Origin: Calditrichota bacterium
GTDB lineage: Bacteria; Zhuqueibacterota; Zhuqueibacteria; Zhuqueibacterales; Geothermadaptataceae
Direction of reading: 5' to 3'
Assembly: GCA_008501545.1 (NCBI GenBank)
Contig: QQUM01000181.1
Location: 1 to 6,509 of the forward strand
Length of the DNA stretch: 6,509 bases
The notes under the pieces were generated by a model. It saw only the letters and a program-made list of their open reading frames with translations, did no database searches and had not been told where the DNA came from. Positions 1-6,509 of the stretch are shown one piece after another; position 1 is the first letter of the stretch, and each line of letters begins with the position of its first letter. The position numbers and the translations under genes were made by a program.

Positions 1-2
1 TG

Positions 3-2630
3 GTGGAAATCTATAAATGGAAAAAAAAGGCCCCCCGGTCTTTGCCCCATCTGCATTATTTGGCTTATGCAGAGTTCGCAAGCCGGGCGACCTATCGCAA
101 CCAGTTTTTGGCGCTCTCCAGGCAATATGAGCCGCTGCATGCAGTGTATTATCTGGAAAATCGGTTGAAGATGGAACCGGAAAATACGGATGTGCATCGA
201 GAGCTTGCCGACTTGTTCATTTTTCTCGGTCGACCGAGTTCCGCTCTTTTTCACATGAAAAAGCAGTTGGAACACGCACCCGACAATGCCGCGCTGCATA
301 AAAAGCTGGCAGTTTTACTTCAGACCATCGATGAACCGGGAGAAGCGCTCATTGCCTACCGCGCTGCTTTTGAAAAGGGCGATACCAGCAGGACGACCAT
401 CGATTTTTTATTGCAGGAATACAGCTTTCAAAAGAAGTTTGACCAGTACCTGACGTTGCAGGAGCGCATGCTTTCCCGCCATATAGCCCGCACGCTCGAT
501 CGAAAAAATCGTGCAACGATGTTGTTTAAAACCGGTGAATTATCCGCTGCAATTGATGAATTTATCGATGTGCTGCAAATACAACCACAGGATGCTGTGA
601 CACGGCAACAGCTGGCCTATGCCCTTATCGCGGCAGATAAAAATGCCCAGGCTGCTGCAGTGCTCTGGCAAGGGGTGGAAGCATACCAAGTTGAAGATGA
701 AAATTATCTGCAAACCTGCATACGGCAGTTTGTGCGGGAAAACCAGCCTGAACGCTCGCTGCACTGCTACCGGTTGTTATCCCGAAAATTTCCCGGCAAT
801 CTCGACTATCAATTTGGCTACCGCAATGAGTTGGTGCGCAATGGGCTTTACCACCAGGCATTGGCAGAATTTGAAAAACAGGATAAAAAGCGTTCCCTGA
901 CGACGAGCGAGAGATTGCAGATCGCCATGCTTTACTGGCGTCTTGGTGAGAAAAAGAAAATGCGGGCTGCCTTGCCAAAAAAAATGAAAACGCTTGCGGA
1001 ACAAAAACAACTGGTGCAATTCTATTTTGAGTCGGCGATGTTTGATGAAGCCATTTCAGCGGCACGGCCGTTGCTCAAAACGATGCCGCATGACAGCGTC
1101 CTCTTGCGAACACTGGGAATGAGTTACGCCTGGAATAACCGGCCGTCCATGGCAACGAAGATTCTCGAAAAGTACCACCAAGGGTATGAAGGCGATTATG
1201 AAAGCCGTTTTCATCTGGGTGAAATTTATCTGGCCGGCGAGAAACAACGCGAAGCCCGCACCGAGTTTCGCACGGCCATGCGCATGCTGAAATCGGAAGC
1301 GGAGAATAAAAACAAAAAGCTTGTACAGGCACGAATTCTGGCCCGGCAAAAGAAAATGCGTGCGTCGCGGCAGATTTATGAAAAATTGCTGCGCGAATCG
1401 CCGGATGATGTTTTTGTTCAGTTGGACTATATCGCTTCGCTTATCGATGTTTCACAGTTTTCGCAAGCCCAAACACGGCTTGCTTTATTTCGCAAAAAAC
1501 ATCCGGCAAACAATCAGGCGATTCAGTTGCAAAGTGCGCTTCATTTTAAAAATGGTGAACCGGCCAAGGCACTGCAGGCGATGAACCAATTGGAGAAAAA
1601 CGGGGTTTTGAACAGCGGTCAATTGCTCGATATGGCTGATTTGCATTTGATGCTTGGGGACTGGGTTTCCGCTGAAAACAAGCTGCAAGCGGCACTTGCT
1701 GTTGATCCGCAAAACGAAGCAGCCCGTGCGCGATTGTTTCGTTTGCGACGTGATAATGGCGCTGCAGTCTCGACGGGTTATGCTGTTGGACAGCAGAGCA
1801 GCCGTTTTCAAAGGAAGATGTATTCGGTTTTGTGTTCCTTTGCCAAATCGTCGCTGGGTCAGTTCTTTTTCCGCGCTGACAAAATTCAGCCAACGGACAC
1901 CCGGCGGCCTGAAAAGCAGGCTGAGTATTCCAGCGTTTCCGCTGGCGTACGCTCACGTTTAAACGAGCAATTGGAATTGCGTTCAACCGCAGCTTTAAAC
2001 CAGCACGGTGCAAACCAGGGTGTTACCGCCTCAGCGGTGACACGCTGGTATTTTCACCCGGGAAATGCGTTGGCATTGCGTCTGTTTTACAACCAGATCT
2101 GGCGGGATATTTATTTTGCAGAATGTCTCGGTGGCCGACAGAAGGGGATTGAGGTGACGGTTGGCTTCAACCCGATAGCGCATTGGCGTTTGCATGCAGG
2201 TTATGCTCATTTTACGAATTCGCTGACGCTGCCGAATCTGGAAATGGGTACCTTAAACCGAATGCATGTGCAAACGGACTATGCTTTCAATGCGTTGCGC
2301 AATGTGCTCTTCAGTTATGATTTTTATCGATTTGATTATTCCGGCATTGGGGGACGACATGAGTTAAACCAGTTTCTTCATGATGAGATGGTGCATAATC
2401 TCGGCCTGCGCTACAGTTACGATGGCAGCCGGTTTTTTCTCAACCTGGGTGGGAGCCTCGGGTATCAGGCTGCGCGTGATGAAATGATTTATTACACCGA
2501 TTTCAATGTCGATTACATGCTTTTACGTAATGTGCGCCTGCGCAGTCAGCTAAGCTACGGGACAGAAAGACAGGCGCTGGTGCAAGGCGATTCGTACAAT
2601 ATTTTATTTGATTTAGGCTATTTTTACTAG
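3..2630 (+). CDS. pelB: PelB-like outer-membrane exopolysaccharide export protein: periplasmic TPR solenoid plus C-terminal beta-barrel (5' partial)
   Basis: Likely outer-membrane exporter of the Pel polysaccharide. The 875 visible residues (numbered from the GTG at 3) form two parts. Residues about 45-580 are tandem helix-turn-helix TPR units, with typical A-x-x-x-x-P-x-N/D spacing at 55-95, 177-198 and 547-577. Residues about 640-875 are alternating polar/aromatic strands, of which I count about 13, and the chain ends LGYFY. A terminal aromatic residue is the usual BAM-recognition signature. In P. aeruginosa PelB (about 1190 aa, 16-stranded barrel) the TPR part contacts PelA and the barrel is the exit pore. 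This chain is shorter, there is no signal peptide or N-terminal membrane helix, and the GTG has no room for a ribosome binding site, so the true start lies upstream of the window. pelD follows after 19 bp. The fold is confident. The name pelB rests on the pelD-pelE-pelF context, and a generic TPR-porin from another synthase-dependent system would look similar. Confidence 0.8.
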   Translation: MEIYKWKKKAPRSLPHLHYLAYAEFASRATYRNQFLALSRQYEPLHAVYYLENRLKMEPENTDVHRELADLFIFLGRPSSALFHMKKQLEHAPDNAALHKKLAVLLQTIDEPGEALIAYRAAFEKGDTSRTTIDFLLQEYSFQKKFDQYLTLQERMLSRHIARTLDRKNRATMLFKTGELSAAIDEFIDVLQIQPQDAVTRQQLAYALIAADKNAQAAAVLWQGVEAYQVEDENYLQTCIRQFVRENQPERSLHCYRLLSRKFPGNLDYQFGYRNELVRNGLYHQALAEFEKQDKKRSLTTSERLQIAMLYWRLGEKKKMRAALPKKMKTLAEQKQLVQFYFESAMFDEAISAARPLLKTMPHDSVLLRTLGMSYAWNNRPSMATKILEKYHQGYEGDYESRFHLGEIYLAGEKQREARTEFRTAMRMLKSEAENKNKKLVQARILARQKKMRASRQIYEKLLRESPDDVFVQLDYIASLIDVSQFSQAQTRLALFRKKHPANNQAIQLQSALHFKNGEPAKALQAMNQLEKNGVLNSGQLLDMADLHLMLGDWVSAENKLQAALAVDPQNEAARARLFRLRRDNGAAVSTGYAVGQQSSRFQRKMYSVLCSFAKSSLGQFFFRADKIQPTDTRRPEKQAEYSSVSAGVRSRLNEQLELRSTAALNQHGANQGVTASAVTRWYFHPGNALALRLFYNQIWRDIYFAECLGGRQKGIEVTVGFNPIAHWRLHAGYAHFTNSLTLPNLEMGTLNRMHVQTDYAFNALRNVLFSYDFYRFDYSGIGGRHELNQFLHDEMVHNLGLRYSYDGSRFFLNLGGSLGYQAARDEMIYYTDFNVDYMLLRNVRLRSQLSYGTERQALVQGDSYNILFDLGYFY

Positions 2631-2635
2631 ATAAC

Positions 2636-2640
2636 AGGGA
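2636..2640 (+). promoter_or_regulatory. Ribosome binding site of pelD
   Basis: AGGGA lies 9 nt before the ATG at 2650 and is the only good Shine-Dalgarno match in the 19-bp pelB-pelD gap. An in-frame TAA at 2644-2646 sits between it and the ATG. This rules out an upstream start and fixes 2650 as the beginning of pelD. A competing ATG at 2640 opens a different, overlapping frame and is too close to this site. Confidence 0.7.
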
Positions 2641-2649
2641 TGTTAAAAA

Positions 2650-4212
2650 ATGAAATTCCACAAAGAGGACGTTTGGGCCTATCGCGATTATTTCTTTTTG
2701 GCCGAGATCCTGCTTTTTACTGGTGTTTTGCATGCATTCAATTTGCTTTTGAACCCGGCCAATCCCGGATTTGTTGGCGTTTCACCGAATCCCCACTGGA
2801 TCACGGTTTTGTTGATTGCCTCGCGGTATGGTTTGTTGCAGGGCATCATCGCAGGTGCGGCCAGCGCTGCGATTTATGTTTATTTTGCAGCCCAGGTCGG
2901 CGTTATCGATTTTCATAGCATGCGTTTTCCTCATCAGGGATTTCGTATCCCGTTTTTGTTTATTCTGACTGGTGCCATTCTTGGCCAAATTCGCTTAATC
3001 TATAAAACTCAGAAACACAAACTCGACAAACAATTGAGCGTGGTGGATAAAAAAGTAGAAGACCTGAACGTCCTGCTCGTCGCTGTTTCGACTTCAAAAC
3101 AGGAGCTGGAAAAACGTATTGCCACACAAACGTCCACACTGCTTTCGCTGTTCGACCGCCTGAATCAGATTGACATCTCTGAAACGGACAAGCTTTACAC
3201 AAAAATTCTTGAAATGCTGTCAGAACAACTGCAGGTGCAAACGGCTTCTATTTACACCCTCGACGGCAATAAACTCGTGCTGCAAGAACGGTATGATCCG
3301 GACAAATTGAGTAAACTCCCACAAACGTTGAACCTGACCGATGGCTTAATTGGGACTTTGTTCGAAACGCGGTCGCTGGTTTCTATAAATCCTCCCGATT
3401 CGGAAGCAGAATGGGAATCGCAGGAAGAGCAACCGATCATGATGGCTGTTCCCATGAAAAGGCAGGATGACAGCCTTCTCGGTGTCATCAATATCGAGCG
3501 TATTCCATTTCTCATTTTTAACCACCACGCCATCCGTATTTTCAATCGCATTGGCGATTGGGTATCGACGCTTCTCGATAAACGTATGCAGATCGAGGAG
3601 GCCGGGAAGGAACGGATTTACGATCCGGCCAGTGGCAACGAGACGTTCACTTATGCATATTTTCAGTCCCGATTGCATCACGAAATGATTCGCGCACGGC
3701 AATTCGAAGGCCGGTTGTCCCTGGCGCTGCTGCGAATTGAGCGATACAATGAAATGACGGAGGATATTCGGAAAGATTTGCATATGGTGCTTGGTGCAAT
3801 TTTTAAGCGGCAACTTTGTGATACGGTGATTATCGGGCGCTACAAATGGCCGGATGCCTACGCCATCATTTTTACCGGCTTTCCGGATGAAATAGTTCAG
3901 CAACTCACCGATTGCCTGCTGCAGGAGATCACCAATTATCAGTTCAAACCATTTGAACAATCGCAGGATATTTTGGCAATTCGTGCCGGGGTGAGCCGGT
4001 TCAGAACCTCCATGCGGGATGTAGGTAAATTTGAAAGCGAGGTCGAAAAGAAATTCTCCCAGAAACAAAACCCCGATCTCGATCTTTCATTCCTCGAGCT
4101 GCTCAACGGCACGGTTTTCGATAGTACTGAACTGGCGTTTGATGATATGCACTTTGTTGAAAACAATAAAGTTGAGTTTGAAGATATCTCTTTTTTGCAT
4201 GTGGACAATTAA
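2650..4212 (+). CDS. pelD: PelD-like inner-membrane c-di-GMP effector protein (4 TM, coiled coil, GAF, degenerate GGDEF)
   Basis: Probable regulatory subunit of the Pel synthase complex in the inner membrane. In Pseudomonas, PelD binds c-di-GMP and permits polymerisation by PelF. The protein is 520 aa. Hydrophobic segments lie near residues 15-34, 50-62, 64-84 and 100-117. A charged helical, probably coiled-coil linker follows at about 119-172, then a GAF domain at about 178-312 and a GGDEF-like domain at about 325-470. The last is catalytically dead: the metal-binding DxD position reads R362-I-E364, the GGDEF loop reads KWPDAY (399-404), and the stretch that normally carries the nucleotide-binding residues is shortened. 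The expected inhibitory-site RxxD, at this place before the loop, appears as R387-Q-L-C-D391, one residue too long, so c-di-GMP binding is plausible but unproven. R445 in the strand after the loop could play the role of the second arginine of Pseudomonas PelD. An acidic tail of about 35 residues follows the domain and makes the protein longer than the 455-aa Pseudomonas protein. The start is fixed by the in-frame stop at 2644. pelE begins 8 bp after the stop codon. Confidence 0.88.
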   Translation: MKFHKEDVWAYRDYFFLAEILLFTGVLHAFNLLLNPANPGFVGVSPNPHWITVLLIASRYGLLQGIIAGAASAAIYVYFAAQVGVIDFHSMRFPHQGFRIPFLFILTGAILGQIRLIYKTQKHKLDKQLSVVDKKVEDLNVLLVAVSTSKQELEKRIATQTSTLLSLFDRLNQIDISETDKLYTKILEMLSEQLQVQTASIYTLDGNKLVLQERYDPDKLSKLPQTLNLTDGLIGTLFETRSLVSINPPDSEAEWESQEEQPIMMAVPMKRQDDSLLGVINIERIPFLIFNHHAIRIFNRIGDWVSTLLDKRMQIEEAGKERIYDPASGNETFTYAYFQSRLHHEMIRARQFEGRLSLALLRIERYNEMTEDIRKDLHMVLGAIFKRQLCDTVIIGRYKWPDAYAIIFTGFPDEIVQQLTDCLLQEITNYQFKPFEQSQDILAIRAGVSRFRTSMRDVGKFESEVEKKFSQKQNPDLDLSFLELLNGTVFDSTELAFDDMHFVENNKVEFEDISFLHVDN

Positions 4213-4220
4213 GTTTTTGA

Positions 4221-5288
4221 ATGAGAAAAGTGAAACAAACAACAATAACAATTTCGACAATTTTGCTGCTCGTTTTGTGTATCGCTGCGGACATTGTTGC
4301 GGCCCGCTGGCTTGTTTCGGGCTCGGGTTGGATTTTTGTGGTGAGTTTCATCGGTCATCTTCTGCTGAGCACCATTTTTGTTCTGCTGCTGTACGTTTCA
4401 CAAAAAACAGAAGAAATGGTGAATTTCAATTTTCTACTTATTGCTCTGGCCGTGACGTGTGCTATTCCGGCCTATAGTATGCCGGGGCTTGCTATGGTTT
4501 ATGTCGCATCGCGCAAGGCGAAATTTGTCGAAGATGATTATTTTGAGTTCGATGAAACGCTGGCAGCCCATCAATTAGACGAAGTACCCCGTGAGCTAAG
4601 TGAAGACATCGTTGGATTTATGCGGGCGGAACAAAATATCGATGCATTAAAAGATATCTTTCTCAGTGGTGACCAGAGACTGGAGGAAATCGCAATTCAG
4701 AAATTGAACCGGGTGGGGAATAAATCGGCTGTGAGCATTTTGCAATCGGTACTGAGCCAGTCATCGTCTGATGTCAAAATTTTGGCGGCTTCTGCATTAA
4801 TCGCCATCGAAGAAAAGACGGTGGAAAAAATCGCAAAGCTGCAGGAATTGTTGAAAAAGGAACCGATGTACACGAAGTACATGCTTGAGCTGGCCAGGGC
4901 ATTTGATCTCTATTGCCATCTGGGCGTTCTCGATGATTCGCTTCTGCAATACTACCAGAATCTCGGCATTGAAAAATTCAGTCAATATTGCACGCTTGTG
5001 CCGGGCGACGAAGCGGCTACCGTGGAATTTGGTCGTTTGCTGCTGAAAGCAGGACGACAGGCGGAGGCGGAAGCTGTTTTTGTCAAATTAATTCAGGCGA
5101 ATCCGGATGATCTCAATCCCCGGATTTGGCTGGCGGAGGTTTATTACACTTTGCAAAAATATGATAAAGTGAAAGCGATGTGCCGGGAAATCAAATCAAT
5201 CGGCAACGTACCGGATATTTATGCAGACACGGTCAATTGGTGGACAAGAGCGAATACAGATGATCAATTGGAGGTGGCGGCATCATGA
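4221..5288 (+). CDS. pelE: PelE-like inner-membrane protein with cytosolic HEAT-like and TPR repeats
   Basis: Probable scaffold of the Pel inner-membrane complex. In Pseudomonas, PelE (about 330 aa) associates with PelD, PelF and PelG. This protein has 355 residues. Three hydrophobic segments lie at about 8-28, 36-59 and 68-95. The rest is soluble and helical. Residues about 140-205 resemble paired HEAT-type helices, in which runs of A/L/I/V follow D-x-x-L-x-x-x-A and D-V-K-I-L-A-A-S-A-L patterns. Residues about 265-320 contain one or two TPR units (G-x-L-L-L-K-A-G-R-x-x-E-A, then a P-D-D turn). An in-frame TGA directly before the ATG (4218-4220) makes 4221 the earliest possible start, and the next Met (66) would remove two membrane segments. 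I see no Shine-Dalgarno match before the ATG, so translation probably depends on ribosomes finishing pelD 8 nt upstream. Its 3' end overlaps pelF by 4 nt. Assignment rests on size, topology and position, because PelE is poorly conserved in sequence. Confidence 0.8.
   Translation: MRKVKQTTITISTILLLVLCIAADIVAARWLVSGSGWIFVVSFIGHLLLSTIFVLLLYVSQKTEEMVNFNFLLIALAVTCAIPAYSMPGLAMVYVASRKAKFVEDDYFEFDETLAAHQLDEVPRELSEDIVGFMRAEQNIDALKDIFLSGDQRLEEIAIQKLNRVGNKSAVSILQSVLSQSSSDVKILAASALIAIEEKTVEKIAKLQELLKKEPMYTKYMLELARAFDLYCHLGVLDDSLLQYYQNLGIEKFSQYCTLVPGDEAATVEFGRLLLKAGRQAEAEAVFVKLIQANPDDLNPRIWLAEVYYTLQKYDKVKAMCREIKSIGNVPDIYADTVNWWTRANTDDQLEVAAS
5270..5274 (+). promoter_or_regulatory. Ribosome binding site of pelF, inside the 3' end of pelE
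   Basis: A perfect GGAGG lies 10 nt before the pelF ATG at 5285, within the last codons of pelE. With the ATGA overlap of the pelE stop and the pelF start it indicates both independent initiation and translational coupling. It is the strongest Shine-Dalgarno site seen in the window. An in-frame TGA at 5261-5263 excludes a longer pelF. Confidence 0.75.
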
Positions 5289-6509
5289 AAAAACAATGCG
5301 CTGATATTTGCCTGGTCCTCGAGGGCTCTTATCCTTATGTGCCAGGTGGCGTTTCCAGTTGGGTGCATCAGTTGATTTTAAGCCTGCCTGATTTTACCTT
5401 TGCCTTGGCAGTTATTACACCCGATGAGAAGTTCGACCGGACTTTTCGCTATGATCTGCCGGATAATGTCATTGAAATGCATGAAATGTGTCTCCATAAC
5501 ACCAATTTGCCAAAGAGCAGAGCACAGCGGCCAAAACATGAGGATTGGCACTATTTGCAAGAATTCCATGATACACCAGAGCCGCATCACAAATCGGAAA
5601 TGTTTAAAGAAATATTCGATGCCTTTTTCCATGCCGAAAAACGCGGGCATGCACCGCATGAAATCCTGAATATGAAAAAGTCATGGGGACTTCTTATGAA
5701 ACTGTATAAAGAAAAGGCTCCCCACGATTCATTTCTTGATTACTTCTGGAGTATACGCTTCATTCATCAGCCATTGTTTAAAGTGATGAGTGAGCCGTTG
5801 CCGGCGGCGCGCATTTACCATGCTGTTTCCACAGGCTACGCCGGTCTCTGGGCAGTTCTGGGAAAAATCAAAAACAAAAAACCGTTGTTGTTAACGGAGC
5901 ATGGCATTTACACCCGAGAACGGCGAATCGAAATCAGCCGTGCGGAATGGATCTATGAGAAGAACAGCAGTTCTGTGCGGCTCGATCGGTCCTATAATCA
6001 CATCAAACATCTGTGGAACAAAATGTTCAGTTTCCTCAGCCGGCTGTGTTACCATTACGCCGACGCCATCATAACGCTGACACGGGCCAATTTTCATTTT
6101 CAAATCGAGGAAGGCGCTGATCGGCAGAAGCTGCGTATCATCCCCAATGGTGTCGATGTGCAGAACTTGTCGCGGCTGGAAAAACCCGCCAAAGCTCCTG
6201 ATGATCCCTTTGTCATCGGTTTTATGGGGCGGGTGGTGTCCATCAAAGATGTGAAAACTTTTATCCGCGCATGCAAACGGGCATCCCGGTCCATCGACAA
6301 CATGCAAGTGCTTATCATGGGACCGATTGATGAGGAGCCAGCCTACTACGAAGATTGCAAGCGCCTGGTGCAGCTGCTTGGATTAGACGACATTGTGAAA
6401 TTTACCGGAAGGATTGAGATCAGGGAATATTTTCCTTTAATCGATGTGATGGCGCTCACGAGTATCAGCGAGTCGCAACCCCTGGTTATTTTGGAAGCGA
6501 ATTGTATTG
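5285..6509 (+). CDS. pelF: PelF, GT4-family glycosyltransferase that polymerises Pel polysaccharide (3' partial)
   Basis: Cytoplasmic polymerase of the Pel system, a GT-B fold enzyme that uses a UDP-sugar. My translation from the ATG stays open for 408 codons to the window edge. Pseudomonas PelF has 507 aa, so about 100 residues are missing. Visible hallmarks, in order: the N-terminal LVLEGSYPYVPGGVSSW signature at 10-26 with the glycine-rich acceptor loop G21-G22-V; a PelF-type charged insertion at about 65-165; LTEHGIYTRERRIEI at 203-217 with the conserved H206-G207; IPNGVD at 286-291; GRVVSIKD at 315-322, carrying the arginine and lysine that contact the nucleotide phosphates in GT4 enzymes; and the EX7E motif as E396...E404 in SISESQPLVILE. 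No signal peptide or membrane helix is seen, as expected for a cytosolic enzyme recruited to PelD/PelE/PelG. The donor is not readable from sequence: UDP-Glc was first reported for Pseudomonas PelF, while the polymer is GalNAc/GalN-rich. The start is set by the GGAGG site and the ATGA overlap with pelE. pelG is expected downstream. Confidence 0.95.
   Translation, partial: MKKQCADICLVLEGSYPYVPGGVSSWVHQLILSLPDFTFALAVITPDEKFDRTFRYDLPDNVIEMHEMCLHNTNLPKSRAQRPKHEDWHYLQEFHDTPEPHHKSEMFKEIFDAFFHAEKRGHAPHEILNMKKSWGLLMKLYKEKAPHDSFLDYFWSIRFIHQPLFKVMSEPLPAARIYHAVSTGYAGLWAVLGKIKNKKPLLLTEHGIYTRERRIEISRAEWIYEKNSSSVRLDRSYNHIKHLWNKMFSFLSRLCYHYADAIITLTRANFHFQIEEGADRQKLRIIPNGVDVQNLSRLEKPAKAPDDPFVIGFMGRVVSIKDVKTFIRACKRASRSIDNMQVLIMGPIDEEPAYYEDCKRLVQLLGLDDIVKFTGRIEIREYFPLIDVMALTSISESQPLVILEANCI

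Noticed and set aside
1546..2013. Minus-strand open frame of 155 codons opposite the pelB-like gene
   Set aside because: Contained within a convincing TPR/barrel gene, with no domain signal and low-quality composition; treated as a shadow.
2640..2918. Alternative start ATG at 2640 giving a 92-codon frame over the pelD N-terminus
   Set aside because: The in-frame product is Cys/Arg-rich with no coherent features, whereas the frame from 2650 gives the four-helix PelD N-terminus with a well-spaced ribosome binding site.
3460..3625. Literal RxxD tetrapeptides in PelD (R271-Q-D-D274 and R322-I-Y-D325) as possible I-sites
   Set aside because: The first lies in a GAF strand turn and the second at the entry to the GGDEF-like domain, so neither occupies the I-site position before the degenerate GGDEF loop.
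3346..4068. Minus-strand open frame of 240 codons opposite pelD
   Set aside because: It lies wholly inside pelD, has no ribosome binding site or recognisable domain, and its Cys/His/Pro-rich composition is typical of an antisense shadow of a real gene.
4031..4477. Plus-strand frame bridging the pelD-pelE junction
   Set aside because: It is out of frame with both genes and reads as a Ser/Phe/Cys-rich product. The two real genes show clear membrane and domain patterns in their own frames.
5891..6307. Minus-strand open frame of 138 codons opposite pelF
   Set aside because: It overlaps the most conserved motifs of PelF (HG, IPNGVD, GRVVSIKD), which explain the sequence fully.
1..6509. CRISPR arrays, tandem repeats, insertion-sequence ends, tRNA genes and terminators
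   Set aside because: Reading both strands showed none; nearly every base lies in one of four coding genes and the gaps are 19 bp, 8 bp and a 4-bp overlap.

Overview
The window holds four consecutive plus-strand genes, packed end to end, that read as the middle of a pel exopolysaccharide operon. In order they are: a TPR / outer-membrane beta-barrel exporter (pelB-like, 5' end outside the window); a four-helix inner-membrane protein with GAF and degenerate GGDEF domains (pelD); a small membrane protein with a cytosolic helical-repeat domain (pelE); and the GT4-type glycosyltransferase pelF, which runs off the right edge still open. The assignment rests on gene order, domain architecture and the very recognisable PelF motifs. 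I ran no database search.

Layout. About 1-2630: pelB-like gene with a long TPR solenoid, then a C-terminal barrel ending in an aromatic residue. A 19-bp gap carries the pelD ribosome binding site. 2650-4212: pelD. After an 8-bp gap, 4221-5288: pelE. An ATGA overlap follows, and 5285 to the window end is pelF. No gap is long enough for a promoter, terminator or further gene, so these genes are almost certainly co-transcribed from a promoter upstream of the window. No RNA gene, mobile element, repeat array or CRISPR was seen.

How they work together (known from Pseudomonas aeruginosa Pel). PelF polymerises a cationic, GalNAc/GalN-rich polysaccharide at the cytoplasmic face. PelD and PelE, with the transporter PelG (expected just downstream), form the inner-membrane complex. 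PelD gates synthesis by binding c-di-GMP. PelB guides the polymer through the periplasm and out through its barrel, helped in Pseudomonas by the lipoprotein PelC and the hydrolase/deacetylase PelA.

Organism. The outer-membrane barrel shows a diderm (Gram-negative-type) bacterium. Mixed base composition and no close resemblance to the Pseudomonas sequences I remember suggest a non-proteobacterial lineage, but I cannot name one. Departures from the Pseudomonas model are: no pelC between pelB and pelD; a PelD whose GGDEF active site is dead and whose c-di-GMP I-site has altered spacing; and strongly basic stretches in the PelB TPR solenoid. This looks like a divergent version of a known system rather than an undescribed one.
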